The notes under the pieces were generated by a model. That model saw nothing but the letters and a program-made list of their open reading frames with translations, was not told the DNA's origin and ran no database searches. Position numbers and translations under genes: made by a program. This document shows positions 7,877 to 16,590 of a stretch of DNA of 38,000 bases, piece by piece. The number at the start of each line of letters is the position of its first letter. Within the stretch, counting starts at the first letter, position 1. Location: contig QYQA01000037.1 of NCBI GenBank assembly GCA_007280285.1, positions 1 to 38,000 of the forward strand. The letters are read 5' to 3'. The DNA comes from Methylococcus sp. (GTDB taxonomy: Bacteria; Pseudomonadota; Gammaproteobacteria; Methylococcales; Methylococcaceae).

Positions 7877-9757
7877 TTAATGGTTCGATTTCAAACGAGC
7901 GGTGAAGGCTTCAATGGCCACGAGCAGCCCTTCGACATCGAGGCCTGCATCCTTGAGGACTTCTTCTCTCGAACCTTGTTCGATGAATCGATCCGGTAGA
8001 CCGATGGTCAATAAAGGGGTGCGCACAAAGGCGGCATTGAGGACCTCGTTCACGCCATTGCCGGCCCCGCCGGGAACAGCATTTTCTTCTATAGTCACTA
8101 AAAGATCATGGGTTCTAGCCATGTCAAGGATCATGGCTTCATCCAGCGGTTTCACAAATCGCATATTGACGACGGTGGCGTTCAACGTTTCACCCACTTC
8201 AAGGGCTGGGGTAACCATCGAACCAAAAGCCAGAAGGGCTATTGATTGACCTTTGCGGCGAATCTCAGCTTTACCGATGGGGAGCAGGCTCATGGTGTTT
8301 TCGACGGCCGTGCCAGGTCCTTTACCGCGGGGGTAACGAACGGCAGCGGGACCGTCGTGCATGAAGCCTGTGTAGAGCATTTGACGGCATTCGTTCTCAT
8401 CAGCCGGCGCCATAATTAATATATTAGGCAGACATCTTAAATATGAGAAATCGAAGCTCCCGGCATGGGTTGGGCCATCAGGACCGACGAGGCCTGCGCG
8501 GTCAATCGCAAAAAGGACCGGTAGCCCTTGCAAGACGACATCGTGGATCAGCTGATCATAGGCCCTTTGTAAAAAGGTCGAATAAATCGCAACGACAGGT
8601 TTGTAACCCTCACAGGCCTGACCTGCAGCAAGTGTGACCGCATGCTGTTCTGCAATACCGACATCGTAGTAGCGATCTGGAAAACGTTGTTCAAATTCAA
8701 CGAGACCAGATCCCTCGCGCATGGCAGGGGTTACACCTAATAGGCGTGAGTCTTTTTCCGCCATATCGCATAACCACGTGCCAAACACTTCCGTATAGGT
8801 CGGCGTCGTGACTTTTGCTTTTGGGAGATGGTCTTTGCTGGGGTCGAAGGTGCCAACGCCATGATAAGCCACAGGATCCATTTCGGCCGGAAGATAGCCC
8901 TTTCCTTTTCTGGTCACAACATGCAAAAAGCGGGGGCCGTGTGTGTTTTTTAGGTTTCTAAGGGTCGTGACGAGGGTGTCGAGATCATGGCCATCTATGG
9001 GGCCAATGTAGTTAAAGCCGAGCTCTTCAAAGAGGGTTCCTGGGGCCACCATGCCCTTGACGTGTTCTTCGGCCCGTCTTGCAAGCTCCCAAACGGTCGG
9101 CATACGATCTTTCAGTAACTCTTTACTGCCTTGTCGGATGGTTGAATAAAAACGACCGGATAACAATTTTGCGAGATAGTTGTTCATGGCCCCGACATTC
9201 GGGGAAATCGACATTTCGTTGTCATTGAGGATGACCAGAAGATTGGCATCTAGGGCGCCGGCGTGGTTCAGGGCCTCAAAGGCCATACCCCCGGTCAATC
9301 CACCATCACCAATGATGGCCACGGCGTGTATATCCTTTTTCTCAAGGCCCGCGGCGATCGCCATACCTAACGCCGCGCTGATGGAGGTGCTTGAATGGCC
9401 CACACCAAAGGTGTCATAAACACTTTCATCGCGGCTCGGGAAGGCCGATAGACCATCCTTTTTCCGAATGGTGGGCATCTGTTCACGACGCCCGGTTAAT
9501 ATTTTATGGGGGTAGGCTTGATGGCCAACATCCCAGACAATTTTGTCGTTTGGGGTATTGAACACGTAGTGAAGTGCAATCGTCAGTTCTACCGTTCCAA
9601 GACCAGCGGCAAGATGTCCACCTGATTGACTGACTGTATGCAGCAAGTAATCGCGGAGCTCCTCTGCCACCATGGGTAACTGTTCCTCGGATAAGGCACG
9701 TAAGTCATGGGGGTCAGTGATGCTGTTTAAAAGTGAGCGGGTATTGGACTGAGTCAT
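7877..9757 (-). CDS. dxs: 1-deoxy-D-xylulose-5-phosphate synthase
   Basis: This enzyme condenses pyruvate with glyceraldehyde 3-phosphate, using thiamine diphosphate, as the first step of the MEP isoprenoid pathway. The protein is 626 aa (family about 620). It has the N-terminal histidine-containing [13 protein letters not shown], the ThDP motif starting GDGGLTGG at about 150, the IDGHDLDTL segment, and the transketolase central region with [14 protein letters not shown]. It follows ispA by 173 bp and precedes apt, so IPP/DMAPP supply and prenyl condensation genes are linked. No clear Shine-Dalgarno is visible directly before the ATG. Confidence 0.97.
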   Translation of the reverse strand: MTQSNTRSLLNSITDPHDLRALSEEQLPMVAEELRDYLLHTVSQSGGHLAAGLGTVELTIALHYVFNTPNDKIVWDVGHQAYPHKILTGRREQMPTIRKKDGLSAFPSRDESVYDTFGVGHSSTSISAALGMAIAAGLEKKDIHAVAIIGDGGLTGGMAFEALNHAGALDANLLVILNDNEMSISPNVGAMNNYLAKLLSGRFYSTIRQGSKELLKDRMPTVWELARRAEEHVKGMVAPGTLFEELGFNYIGPIDGHDLDTLVTTLRNLKNTHGPRFLHVVTRKGKGYLPAEMDPVAYHGVGTFDPSKDHLPKAKVTTPTYTEVFGTWLCDMAEKDSRLLGVTPAMREGSGLVEFEQRFPDRYYDVGIAEQHAVTLAAGQACEGYKPVVAIYSTFLQRAYDQLIHDVVLQGLPVLFAIDRAGLVGPDGPTHAGSFDFSYLRCLPNILIMAPADENECRQMLYTGFMHDGPAAVRYPRGKGPGTAVENTMSLLPIGKAEIRRKGQSIALLAFGSMVTPALEVGETLNATVVNMRFVKPLDEAMILDMARTHDLLVTIEENAVPGGAGNGVNEVLNAAFVRTPLLTIGLPDRFIEQGSREEVLKDAGLDVEGLLVAIEAFTARLKSNH

Positions 9758-9841
9758 GGGGCAATTAATCCAGGAGGAGCGAACTTAAAAAGTCGCTCAT
9801 GAGTGAGTTCTGGAATCGGCGACCTAGAGGCCGGCAAAGGA

Positions 9842-9879
9842 TGGGCTGGTGAAAGGGAACCGGAAGGTTCCAAAGCCCA
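9842..9879. promoter_or_regulatory. Two-tier hairpin in the ispA-dxs spacer
   Basis: TGGGCT (9842-9847) pairs with AGCCCA (9874-9879), and inside it GGAACC (9856-9861) pairs with GGTTCC (9866-9871) around a 4-nt loop. The structure lies about 85 nt upstream of the dxs start. There is no U-run, so it is more likely an mRNA leader structure or processing/attenuation element than an intrinsic terminator. It does not contain the conserved boxes of a thiamine-pyrophosphate riboswitch. Confidence 0.4.
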
Positions 9880-9930
9880 CCCAAGGTCCAGAGTTAAAGG
9901 GGTGATGAGACGCTGCACAATGGTTAGTTT

Positions 9931-10833
9931 TTAGTTTTTGCGATCGATAATGAACTGCGATAGTTGGCGCAGTAGATTAGCCTCAGGACCAAACGCCTTG
10001 AGACTATCGATCGCTGCTTCATGCATGTCTTGAGCTTTCTCCTTCGCACCCGTCATCCCGAGCAGCGACGGGTAGTTGGGTTTATTGTTATCGCGATCCT
10101 TGCCTTGGGTTTTTCCAAGCGTTTGGGTATCGCTCTCTTCATCCAAAATGTCATCCTTGATTTGAAACGAGAGGCCGATACATTGAGCGTAATGATCGAG
10201 TTGTTGCGCTAACGGGTCATGAGAAGGCTGCTTGGCGATGGCCGCCAGTCGGACGCTGGCCCGGATGAGGGCACCGGTCTTTCGGATATGCATGTTTTCT
10301 AGCGACGGCAGATCAAGTTGTTTACCGACGGCGTCGAGATCGATCGCTTGTCCACCCACCATGCCATAGGAACCGCTCGCGGTCGCTAGGCATTCGACCA
10401 TGGCGATTCGTTGATCAGCTGACACCTTCATGGTGGGGTCTGTGGCCAGAATATGGAACGCGAGGGTCTGGAGACCATCCCCCGCAAGAATCGCAGTGGC
10501 CTCGTCATAGGCGATGTGACAGGTAGGTTTGCCCCGCCGCAACGAATCGTCGTCCATCGCTGGCAGATCATCATGAATGAGAGAGTAGACATGGATCATC
10601 TCAATGGCCGCGGCGGGTCCGTCTAGGATCTCCAGCGGGAGACCCAGGGCCATCCCGGTGGCATAGGTCAATAAGGGACGAAGTCGTTTGCCACCCCCAA
10701 GCGCGGAATAACGCATCGCACGGTGCAAGCGCTCTGGCATTCGCGTCTCGCCAGGAAGGCGAGCATCCAGTGCTTCTTCAGCGCGCGCTTGGCTGACGGC
10801 CATAAATTCTTTTAATGCTTTGTCTGAGGTCAT
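9931..10833 (-). CDS. ispA: Farnesyl diphosphate synthase (short-chain prenyl transferase)
   Basis: This enzyme condenses IPP with DMAPP and geranyl diphosphate to farnesyl diphosphate. Both aspartate-rich motifs are present: DDLPAMDDD at about 88-96 and DDILDEESD in the C-terminal half; GGGKRLRP is also conserved. The track begins at a TTG (10875), but the ATG at 10833 gives 300 aa, the usual length, with AGGA about 11 nt upstream. In many gammaproteobacteria xseB lies directly upstream; here the roughly 210 bp upstream contain no such ORF. Confidence 0.94.
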   Translation of the reverse strand: MTSDKALKEFMAVSQARAEEALDARLPGETRMPERLHRAMRYSALGGGKRLRPLLTYATGMALGLPLEILDGPAAAIEMIHVYSLIHDDLPAMDDDSLRRGKPTCHIAYDEATAILAGDGLQTLAFHILATDPTMKVSADQRIAMVECLATASGSYGMVGGQAIDLDAVGKQLDLPSLENMHIRKTGALIRASVRLAAIAKQPSHDPLAQQLDHYAQCIGLSFQIKDDILDEESDTQTLGKTQGKDRDNNKPNYPSLLGMTGAKEKAQDMHEAAIDSLKAFGPEANLLRQLSQFIIDRKN

Positions 10834-11045
10834 CAGTGCCTGATTCCTTTGGTGTTCAACAAGGATCCCTTTCAACCGCGGTTTGAAGCCAGTGACCCTG
10901 GGCGAAAAGGGCCGTTGTGGCGAGCGTGATCTTTAAGCCTTGTTGAAAGCGCCGTTCCTTAACCCCTTCTCATGGTCTCGGTAGCGCCCTTTCGGGTAAA
11001 TAAACGAATATTATCGCAAAAGTTGGTCTCGATAAAATGCTTGGC
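10834..11045 (-). promoter_or_regulatory. Intergenic region upstream of ispA
   Basis: About 212 bp between sseA and ispA with no ORF of note. A -10-like GATAAT occurs on the minus strand (about 11010-11015) without a good -35. A short CCC-TTT-CGGG palindrome is also visible. It probably holds the ispA promoter. Confidence 0.3.
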
Positions 11046-11912
11046 TTATGAAGCCGCTTCGGTGATGATCGGCAGTGCGTCATCAAGGCCCCATTCGCTC
11101 CATGAACCATCATAGATTGCGACCTTGTCCTGCCCTAGTTGATAGAGCCCCAATGCGATCACTGCAGCGGTCACGCCGCTGCCACAGCTTGCGGTGACCG
11201 GCCGCTGAGGATCGATTCCGGCGCCTTCAAATACCCTCTCTAGCGTCTTGACCGGGAGCAAGGTGGGGGACTCTTGATCAAGGAGTGCCTTAAAGAAAAG
11301 TGAGCGACTCCCTGGAATATGACCCGAGCGAAGCCCGGGCCGTGGCTCTGGGGAAATACCTTTAAAGCGATCCGATGGCCTTGCATCGACCAATTGGTGT
11401 GAGGGAGACCCAATTTTGCTGATCAGTTGATCCTTCGTGACAACGAGATGATCCTGTCGTTCCGCCTTCAAAGTCCCTAGAGCGCGGGGCGATTTTGCCC
11501 CACTTTCAAGCGGGTAATCACCCTCTAGCCAGGCCCACATGCCACCATTAAGAACGCTAACCTTTTCGTGTCCGAACACTCTGAAGGTCCACCAAACGCG
11601 CGCTGACGCCATAAACTGATTGCTGTCGTAGATAACAACGTGGGTATCACTTGATATGCCAAGTTGCCTTGCGCAAAGTGAAAACATCTCCGTGGAGGGC
11701 AACATGTGGGGGAGTGAGGTGTTGTGATCGGCGATGGCGTCAATATCAAAGAATTGGGCCCCTGGCAGATGGCTTTGCTTAAAGTCCCTCTGGGAATCCC
11801 GCTGCTGCGCTGGGAGAGTCCACGTGGCGTCAAGGATCACCACATCTGAGCGTTGGTGATGATCGAACAGCCACTCGGAGGTGACCAGGGAACTGATTGA
11901 ATTCATGATCAT
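11046..11912 (-). CDS. sseA: 3-mercaptopyruvate/thiosulfate sulfurtransferase
   Basis: This is a tandem rhodanese protein of 288 aa. The inactive N-terminal domain spans about residues 10-150 and the catalytic domain about 160-285. The active loop is CGSGVTA with Cys243, the sequence typical of mercaptopyruvate sulfurtransferases; thiosulfate rhodaneses usually have CRKGVT. It moves sulfane sulfur from 3-mercaptopyruvate (or thiosulfate) to acceptors. Its ATG overlaps the dapE stop (ATGA), so it is last in a DUF2726-yffB-dapE-sseA operon. In a sulfur oxidiser it could also take part in sulfane-sulfur handling; that is inference. Confidence 0.92.
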   Translation of the reverse strand: MIMNSISSLVTSEWLFDHHQRSDVVILDATWTLPAQQRDSQRDFKQSHLPGAQFFDIDAIADHNTSLPHMLPSTEMFSLCARQLGISSDTHVVIYDSNQFMASARVWWTFRVFGHEKVSVLNGGMWAWLEGDYPLESGAKSPRALGTLKAERQDHLVVTKDQLISKIGSPSHQLVDARPSDRFKGISPEPRPGLRSGHIPGSRSLFFKALLDQESPTLLPVKTLERVFEGAGIDPQRPVTASCGSGVTAAVIALGLYQLGQDKVAIYDGSWSEWGLDDALPIITEAAS

Positions 11913-13057
11913 GGCGTTCCGGCAGGATGGCGGGCGAGTAGACGCTCCATAATCCCTTCATAGATCCTTGAGAGGGGCTCGAGATCGGCGATGGGAACAT
12001 GTTCATCGATCTTATGGATGCTGGCGTTCAAGGGCCCCAATTCAACAATTTCAGCCCCTGTTGGTGCAATGAAGCGCCCGTCCGAGGTGCCCCCGCCGGT
12101 ATCAGGTTTCGCCCATTGCCCCATCTCCTGGTGGATCGCGTCCTTTGTTGCCTCTATAAGGGTTGTCCCCCTGGTGAGGAAAGGTGCGCCTGAAAGACGC
12201 CAAGACAATTCATAACGAAGGCCATGATCTTGAAGAATCGCCGTAACGCGTTCTTGAATGACAGTGGGTGAAAGTTCAGTGGAGAATCTAAAGTTGAAGG
12301 CAAGTTCCAGCCGCCCTGGGATAACATTTTCAGCGCCGGTACCCGCATTGATATTCGAAATCTGAAAGCTGGTCGGTGGGAAAAAGGCATTGCCTTGGTC
12401 CCATACTTCCTGGGTTAAGGCTTTCAAGGCGGGTGCTAGACGATGGATCGGGTTATCCGCCTTCTCGGGATAGGCCAGGTGTCCTTGAGTTCCAAGTACC
12501 GTGAGAGCGCCGCACAGGGAGCCGCGACGACCCACCCTGATGACATCACCCAGTCGATCAAAGCTCGAGGGTTCACCGATGAGGCACCAATCGATTTTTT
12601 CGCCTCGTGCTTCAAAAACCTCCATGACTTTTGCGACCCCATGCGTGGCCGCGCCTTCTTCATCACTGGTTATCAGCAATGCGACGGATCCTTGGTGGTG
12701 CGGGTGACGGTGAGTGAAGCGTTCAAGTGCGGTGACCATCGCGGCAACCCCACTTTTCATGTCAGCAGCACCGCGACCGTAGAGATTGCCGTCAACGATA
12801 GTGGGTTCGAAGGGTGGGTAAGACCAGTCGGCTTCAGGGCCCGAGGGCACCACATCCGTGTGCCCCAGGAACATCAGGAGAGGTCTTTGGTTCCCGTGGC
12901 GAACGAACAGATTGCGGGTGTCGCCAAAATCAAGGTGTTCGACAATGAACCCACAAGGTTCTAAGCGTTCACCAATGATCTCCATGCAGCCGGCATCATC
13001 GGGTGTGACGGAGCGGCAGCGTATCAATTGACAGGTCAGGTCAAGCGTCTCGCTCAT
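11909..13057 (-). CDS. dapE: Succinyl-diaminopimelate desuccinylase
   Basis: This enzyme hydrolyses N-succinyl-LL-diaminopimelate in the lysine/peptidoglycan DAP pathway. It is a zinc M20 peptidase fold of 382 aa. Metal ligands and active residues are seen in FLGHTDVVPSG (His66), GRGAADMKSG (Asp99) and TSDEEGAA (catalytic Glu/ligand Glu about 134-135). The C-terminal NASIHKIDEHVPIADL carries the last ligand histidine. It overlaps both neighbours by 4 nt (ATGA), and its link to yffB is the same as in E. coli. Confidence 0.96.
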   Translation of the reverse strand: MSETLDLTCQLIRCRSVTPDDAGCMEIIGERLEPCGFIVEHLDFGDTRNLFVRHGNQRPLLMFLGHTDVVPSGPEADWSYPPFEPTIVDGNLYGRGAADMKSGVAAMVTALERFTHRHPHHQGSVALLITSDEEGAATHGVAKVMEVFEARGEKIDWCLIGEPSSFDRLGDVIRVGRRGSLCGALTVLGTQGHLAYPEKADNPIHRLAPALKALTQEVWDQGNAFFPPTSFQISNINAGTGAENVIPGRLELAFNFRFSTELSPTVIQERVTAILQDHGLRYELSWRLSGAPFLTRGTTLIEATKDAIHQEMGQWAKPDTGGGTSDGRFIAPTGAEIVELGPLNASIHKIDEHVPIADLEPLSRIYEGIMERLLARHPAGTP

Positions 13058-13422
13058 AGAATGCGTCCATAATCGATGGGATCAAAACCCTGCGTCAAGC
13101 CTCGATGGGTTTCGAGGATGGGCCGCTTTATCAGGGTGGGATACTGGAGTAATAACGAAATAATCGCACCCTGATCGATACTCTGATCGATACTCTGATC
13201 GATCGATGCCTTTTGCGTGGGATCTAAGTTTCGCCAGGTGGTGCTGCTGCGGTTGAGGATTTTGTCTGGGCCTGCATACTGCAGCCACGTATGAAGTCGT
13301 TCACTATCAAGGCCATCTTGACGCATGTCGTGAATCAAAAAGGGGTGACCCTGATCACGCATCCAGCGAATAGCAGCCCGGCATCGGTCACAGCTTGCGA
13401 TGACAAAAAGGGTGGGTACCAT
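13054..13422 (-). CDS. yffB: ArsC/Spx-family protein YffB
   Basis: This is a thioredoxin-fold reductase-like protein of about 122 aa. The N-terminal CxxC is in VIASCDRCRAAIRW, in the position of the ArsC/Spx catalytic cysteine, and the C-terminal RPILETHRGLTQGF matches the family RPxxxxxxx pattern. The E. coli gene also sits next to dapE; the physiological role is unclear. The track starts at 13437, but the ATG at 13422 has GGAG 6 nt upstream and is preferred. An oddity is a coding tandem repeat giving SIDQ three times in a row near the middle. Confidence 0.83.
   Translation of the reverse strand: MVPTLFVIASCDRCRAAIRWMRDQGHPFLIHDMRQDGLDSERLHTWLQYAGPDKILNRSSTTWRNLDPTQKASIDQSIDQSIDQGAIISLLLQYPTLIKRPILETHRGLTQGFDPIDYGRIL
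13172..13207. repeat. 12-bp tandem repeat inside yffB
   Basis: The unit TGATCGATACTC occurs twice exactly (13172-13183 and 13184-13195), followed by a partial third copy TGATCGATCGAT. It is in frame and encodes SIDQ-SIDQ-SIDQ. Copy number could vary by slippage without shifting the frame. Confidence 0.8.
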
Positions 13423-13433
13423 CGCTCTCTCCA

Positions 13434-14018
13434 TCATGGATCTAAGCGATCGAGGGTGGTGATTTTGGGCTCTTTTCGGCCATCTGTTTCGGTGATGAAC
13501 AGCGGTTCTCTCCGGACCGCTTCAGCGATGGCCTCTTGAATGTCGAGCCGATCATAAAAGGGTCCTGCCTCGAGCTGGATCAACGGAAGTCCAGCCGCTA
13601 CGCAGATGGATTTGAGTGCAGCTTCTAAGTTATGCCTCTGTTTCTTATTGCCTTTTGAAACGCCACGATGTTGGATGAGCTGGATCGCACAGGCGATCGA
13701 GAGATCTTCATTGCGGCAAAGGACAAAGGGGACATGATGGTTACCCTGATCGGAGAGAAGGTCCCACAGTGGGTCAGAACCAGAATGTCCCCGCGGGGTG
13801 ATCAGATCGTCGATCGGGATTCTCCCAAAAATGACGTAATCTTCTCCTATGGCGTCTTTCAGCGACCGGTAAAAGAGGCGATCTTCGGGGGGCATCAGGA
13901 AATCCTGTCGCGCATAACTCAAGCGCCCCCTCTCTCGCCGCTGTAGATGACGGACAAGTAACCCGATGAGGATGCCGCCGATGACAATGAGAAAAGGGGT
14001 CATCAAAGGGCTGGACAT
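13434..14018 (-). CDS. DUF2726 domain protein with N-terminal membrane anchor
   Basis: This is a 194-aa protein. Residues about 6-23 (LMTPFLIVIGGILIGLLV) form one membrane helix, followed by basic residues. The remainder, from about 45, matches the DUF2726 pattern: a PEDRLFYRSLKDAIGEDYVIFGRIPIDDL opening, a FVLCRNEDLSIACAIQL core and a late AAGLPLIQLEAG segment. That fold is distantly nuclease-like, but no activity is assigned. It heads the minus-strand operon with yffB, dapE and sseA (stop/start overlap with yffB) and diverges from yggS. Confidence 0.72.
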   Translation of the reverse strand: MSSPLMTPFLIVIGGILIGLLVRHLQRRERGRLSYARQDFLMPPEDRLFYRSLKDAIGEDYVIFGRIPIDDLITPRGHSGSDPLWDLLSDQGNHHVPFVLCRNEDLSIACAIQLIQHRGVSKGNKKQRHNLEAALKSICVAAGLPLIQLEAGPFYDRLDIQEAIAEAVRREPLFITETDGRKEPKITTLDRLDP

Positions 14019-14131
14019 GGTGCAATCAAGGTAGTGTAGGATCCATCAGTAGCCTTTTTGTGTCCTCATCCTGAGAGCATTCTGAGGAATGATGGGTCAT
14101 GCTTTTTTATTTTGGAGGTCATTATACCGCG

Positions 14132-14827
14132 ATGGGGCGTCATTCTATTCAACAAGGCATGGTGTCGGTTCATCGGATGATGAATGGAGCCCTTGATGCG
14201 TCAGGAAGACCCCCGGGATCGGTCTCACTGGTAGCGGTGACCAAAACGCAACCCGCTGAAGCGATTATGGAGGCCGTTCGCTATGGACAACTTCATTTCG
14301 GAGAGAGTTATCTGCAGGAAGCCCTTCCTAAGCAGGAGGCCCTGAAGGACCATGGGGATATTATTTGGCATTTCATTGGACCGATCCAAAGCAATAAGAC
14401 GCGTCAACTTGCTGAAACATTTCACTGGATTCATAGCCTTGATCGCTTGAAAATCGCTGAGCGGCTGAATGACCAACGGCCATCAGGCATGGAACGGCTC
14501 AATGTCTGTATTCAGGTCAATATCAGTGGGGAGACCAGCAAAAGCGGGGTCAAACCGTCGGACGTTGCTGCCTTAGCAGATCAGATTGAACAACTCCCAC
14601 AGCTCAGGCTTCGGGGGCTTATGGCGATTCCACAGGCCCCCGATGGGGTTCATGCGCCTCAAGCGGCCTTCAGGGCCTTGCGGCAGTTAAAAGAAGATTT
14701 ATTACCCATTCCCCTTGATACGCTGTCGATGGGCATGTCGCTTGATTTTGAGTCTGCGATCCTTGAAGGAGCGACCCTGATCCGCGTTGGATCATTAATC
14801 TTTGGCGCTCGACAGTCAGCGGTATAG
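14132..14827 (+). CDS. yggS: YggS-family pyridoxal-phosphate homeostasis protein
   Basis: This is a PLP-binding protein with an alanine-racemase-like barrel but no known enzymatic activity; it buffers PLP. The PLP lysine is in LVAVTKTQP (about Lys38 with this start). HFGESYLQE, IWHFIGPIQSNK and LSMGMSLDFESAI are the signature segments. The track starts at 14099, but the ATG at 14132 gives 231 aa, like E. coli YggS (234); GGAGG lies about 13 nt before it. It leads the yggS-proC-yggT-yggU operon. Confidence 0.93.
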   Translation: MGRHSIQQGMVSVHRMMNGALDASGRPPGSVSLVAVTKTQPAEAIMEAVRYGQLHFGESYLQEALPKQEALKDHGDIIWHFIGPIQSNKTRQLAETFHWIHSLDRLKIAERLNDQRPSGMERLNVCIQVNISGETSKSGVKPSDVAALADQIEQLPQLRLRGLMAIPQAPDGVHAPQAAFRALRQLKEDLLPIPLDTLSMGMSLDFESAILEGATLIRVGSLIFGARQSAV

Positions 14828-14863
14828 AATCCGTCACCGCCCCTTATAACCTCAGATCACTAC

Positions 14864-15694
14864 ATGCAACAAGAATATCCCCGCCTCGGATTCATTGGCG
14901 CTGGCAACATGGCGGGAAGCCTCATTGCCGGTCTGGTTGCTGACGGGGTTGATCCAACCCTCATTGAAGTGTCTGATGTCAATAAAGCGGCCTTGGACAA
15001 CCTCAAAGAGCGCCATCGTGTTTCTACCCATGAGGATAATCTTCAGGTTGCCGCGGTAGCCGATGTGCTGATCCTTGCCGTCAAGCCGCAACGGCTTAAA
15101 ACTGTCATCAGTGAGATGGCCCCCTCACTCAGAGCGCGGCGGCCACTGATTATCAGTATTGCAGCGGGCATGACCAGCGATACTCTCGCGCGATGGATCG
15201 GTGGCAACCCTGCCATTGTTCGAACGATGCCAAATACACCGGCCATGGTTCAATGTGGGGCGACGGGTCTTTTTGCAAGAGTAGGTGTCACGGATCAGCA
15301 GCGGAGTACCGCAGAATCCATTTTGAGGGCGGTTGGATTAACCGTTTGGGTGGATCAGGAAATGACCCTTGATGCCGTCACTGCCCTTTCAGGCAGCGGC
15401 CCTGCTTATTTTTTCTTGTTGATGGAAGCCATGGAGGATGCGGGGGTGGCTCTCGGCCTTGAGCGCCACACGGCGCGTCTATTGGCACAGCAAACCGCCC
15501 TGGGTGCCGGTCGGATGGCGATTGAATCGGAGGATCCTCCGAAGGAACTGAGACGGAAGGTGACATCACCCGGCGGAACCACCGAACAGGCCATCGCAAG
15601 ATTTGAAGCTGGCGGTTTCGCGCCGCTGGTTGATCAGGCCCTCAAGGCCGCTGCCGCCCGTGCCAAAGAATTATCGCAACAGCTAGGAGATTAG
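14864..15694 (+). CDS. proC: Pyrroline-5-carboxylate reductase
   Basis: This enzyme reduces pyrroline-5-carboxylate to proline with NAD(P)H. The Rossmann motif GFIGAGNMAGS is at the N-terminus, and the C-terminal dimerisation domain has TALSGSGPAYFFLLMEA and the signature RKVTSPGGTTEQAI. Length is 276 aa (E. coli 269). It is 36 bp downstream of yggS and 3 bp upstream of yggT. Confidence 0.97.
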   Translation: MQQEYPRLGFIGAGNMAGSLIAGLVADGVDPTLIEVSDVNKAALDNLKERHRVSTHEDNLQVAAVADVLILAVKPQRLKTVISEMAPSLRARRPLIISIAAGMTSDTLARWIGGNPAIVRTMPNTPAMVQCGATGLFARVGVTDQQRSTAESILRAVGLTVWVDQEMTLDAVTALSGSGPAYFFLLMEAMEDAGVALGLERHTARLLAQQTALGAGRMAIESEDPPKELRRKVTSPGGTTEQAIARFEAGGFAPLVDQALKAAAARAKELSQQLGD

Positions 15695-15697
15695 ACG

Positions 15698-16273
15698 TTG
15701 AGTACACAATATTGGTCAGCACCGTTGATCTTTCTGCTGGATACTTTGTTCAGCCTTTATATTTTTTGTCTTTTGTTGCGTTTTCTATTTCAATGGTGCG
15801 GTGCCGACTACCAGAATCCCTTGTCACAGTTTCTGATCCGTATGACGCACCCTCCTTTGAGCCTCCTCAGACGCTTCATCCCCGCCATGGGACGAGTTGA
15901 TTCTTCAGCGTTGGTCTTGATCCTTCTTTTGCAGATCCTAGAGGGGTTTTTGATCTTTTTGATACAAGGCGGCATGCCTTCATTTTCCGTCCTCTCGATT
16001 TGGTCGATCACTCAGTTGATTGAATTGACACTGAATATCTATTTTTACGCCATCATCATCAGGGCGCTTTTGAGTTGGGTGGGTCCGTCTGTCTATAATC
16101 CAGCCATTTCTCTGCTGTTCAGCCTGACAGAACCCGTGATGGCCACGAGTCGACGCTTGTTGCCGATCACCGGCGGGATTGATCTCTCCCCGATTGTGGT
16201 CATTATGGCCATCCAACTGATCCGGATGTTGATTTTGCCCCCCCTCCAGAATCTTGCACTAGTTCTCAACTAG
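15698..16273 (+). CDS. yggT: YggT-family membrane protein
   Basis: This is an inner-membrane protein of 191 aa with two YggT repeats: YIFCLLLRFLFQW...NPLSQFLIRMTHPPLSLLRRFIP in the first half and IIIRALLSWVGPSVYNPAISLLFSLTEPVMATSRRLLP in the second. About four to five helices are expected. It starts with TTG three bases after the proC stop, supported by AGGAG 8 nt upstream. The double-repeat form in this position is typical of gammaproteobacteria. The biochemical role is not established. Confidence 0.92.
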   Translation: MSTQYWSAPLIFLLDTLFSLYIFCLLLRFLFQWCGADYQNPLSQFLIRMTHPPLSLLRRFIPAMGRVDSSALVLILLLQILEGFLIFLIQGGMPSFSVLSIWSITQLIELTLNIYFYAIIIRALLSWVGPSVYNPAISLLFSLTEPVMATSRRLLPITGGIDLSPIVVIMAIQLIRMLILPPLQNLALVLN

Positions 16274-16284
16274 GAGTTGATCTT

Positions 16285-16590
16285 TTGATTCGGCCGCTTG
16301 ATGTCTTGGTGTTCAATATCCACGTACAGCCACGCGCGTCCCGAGACGAGGTGTCTGGTATCCACGGAGGACGTATCAAAATTCGCATTACGGCGCCTCC
16401 GGTGGATGGCAAAGCGAATGATCACCTGACCCAATTTCTGGCGAGTGAGTTTAAGGTCTCCAAACGGCAGGTGGTGTTGATCTCCGGGGAGACGGGACGG
16501 GATAAACGGTTCAGGATCCAAGATCCTCTAGTCATCCCAATGTGGTTGTCAGACGCTCTTCGTCAAGGCTTTATTGTCGCGTCCAAATAA
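16285..16590 (+). CDS. yggU: DUF167 (YggU) family protein
   Basis: This is a 101-aa cytosolic protein of the DUF167/UPF0235 family. The conserved core HVQPRASRDEVSG, RIKIRITAPPVDGKAN and LISGETGRDKRFRI is intact. It begins with TTG, 11 nt after the yggT stop, with AGGAG 8 nt upstream. Its 3' end overlaps that of the convergent trmB by 20 bp. Function is unknown. Confidence 0.9.
   Translation: MIRPLDVLVFNIHVQPRASRDEVSGIHGGRIKIRITAPPVDGKANDHLTQFLASEFKVSKRQVVLISGETGRDKRFRIQDPLVIPMWLSDALRQGFIVASK

Noticed and set aside
8443-8637. Plus-strand ORF inside dxs
   Set aside because: Arg/Gln-rich shadow frame of dxs; codon pattern is that of an antisense frame.
9758-9930. TPP riboswitch upstream of dxs
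   Set aside because: The expected CTGAGA and other core boxes are not present.
11991-12964. Plus-strand ORFs over dapE
   Set aside because: Antisense frames of a strongly conserved dapE; no RBS or known family.
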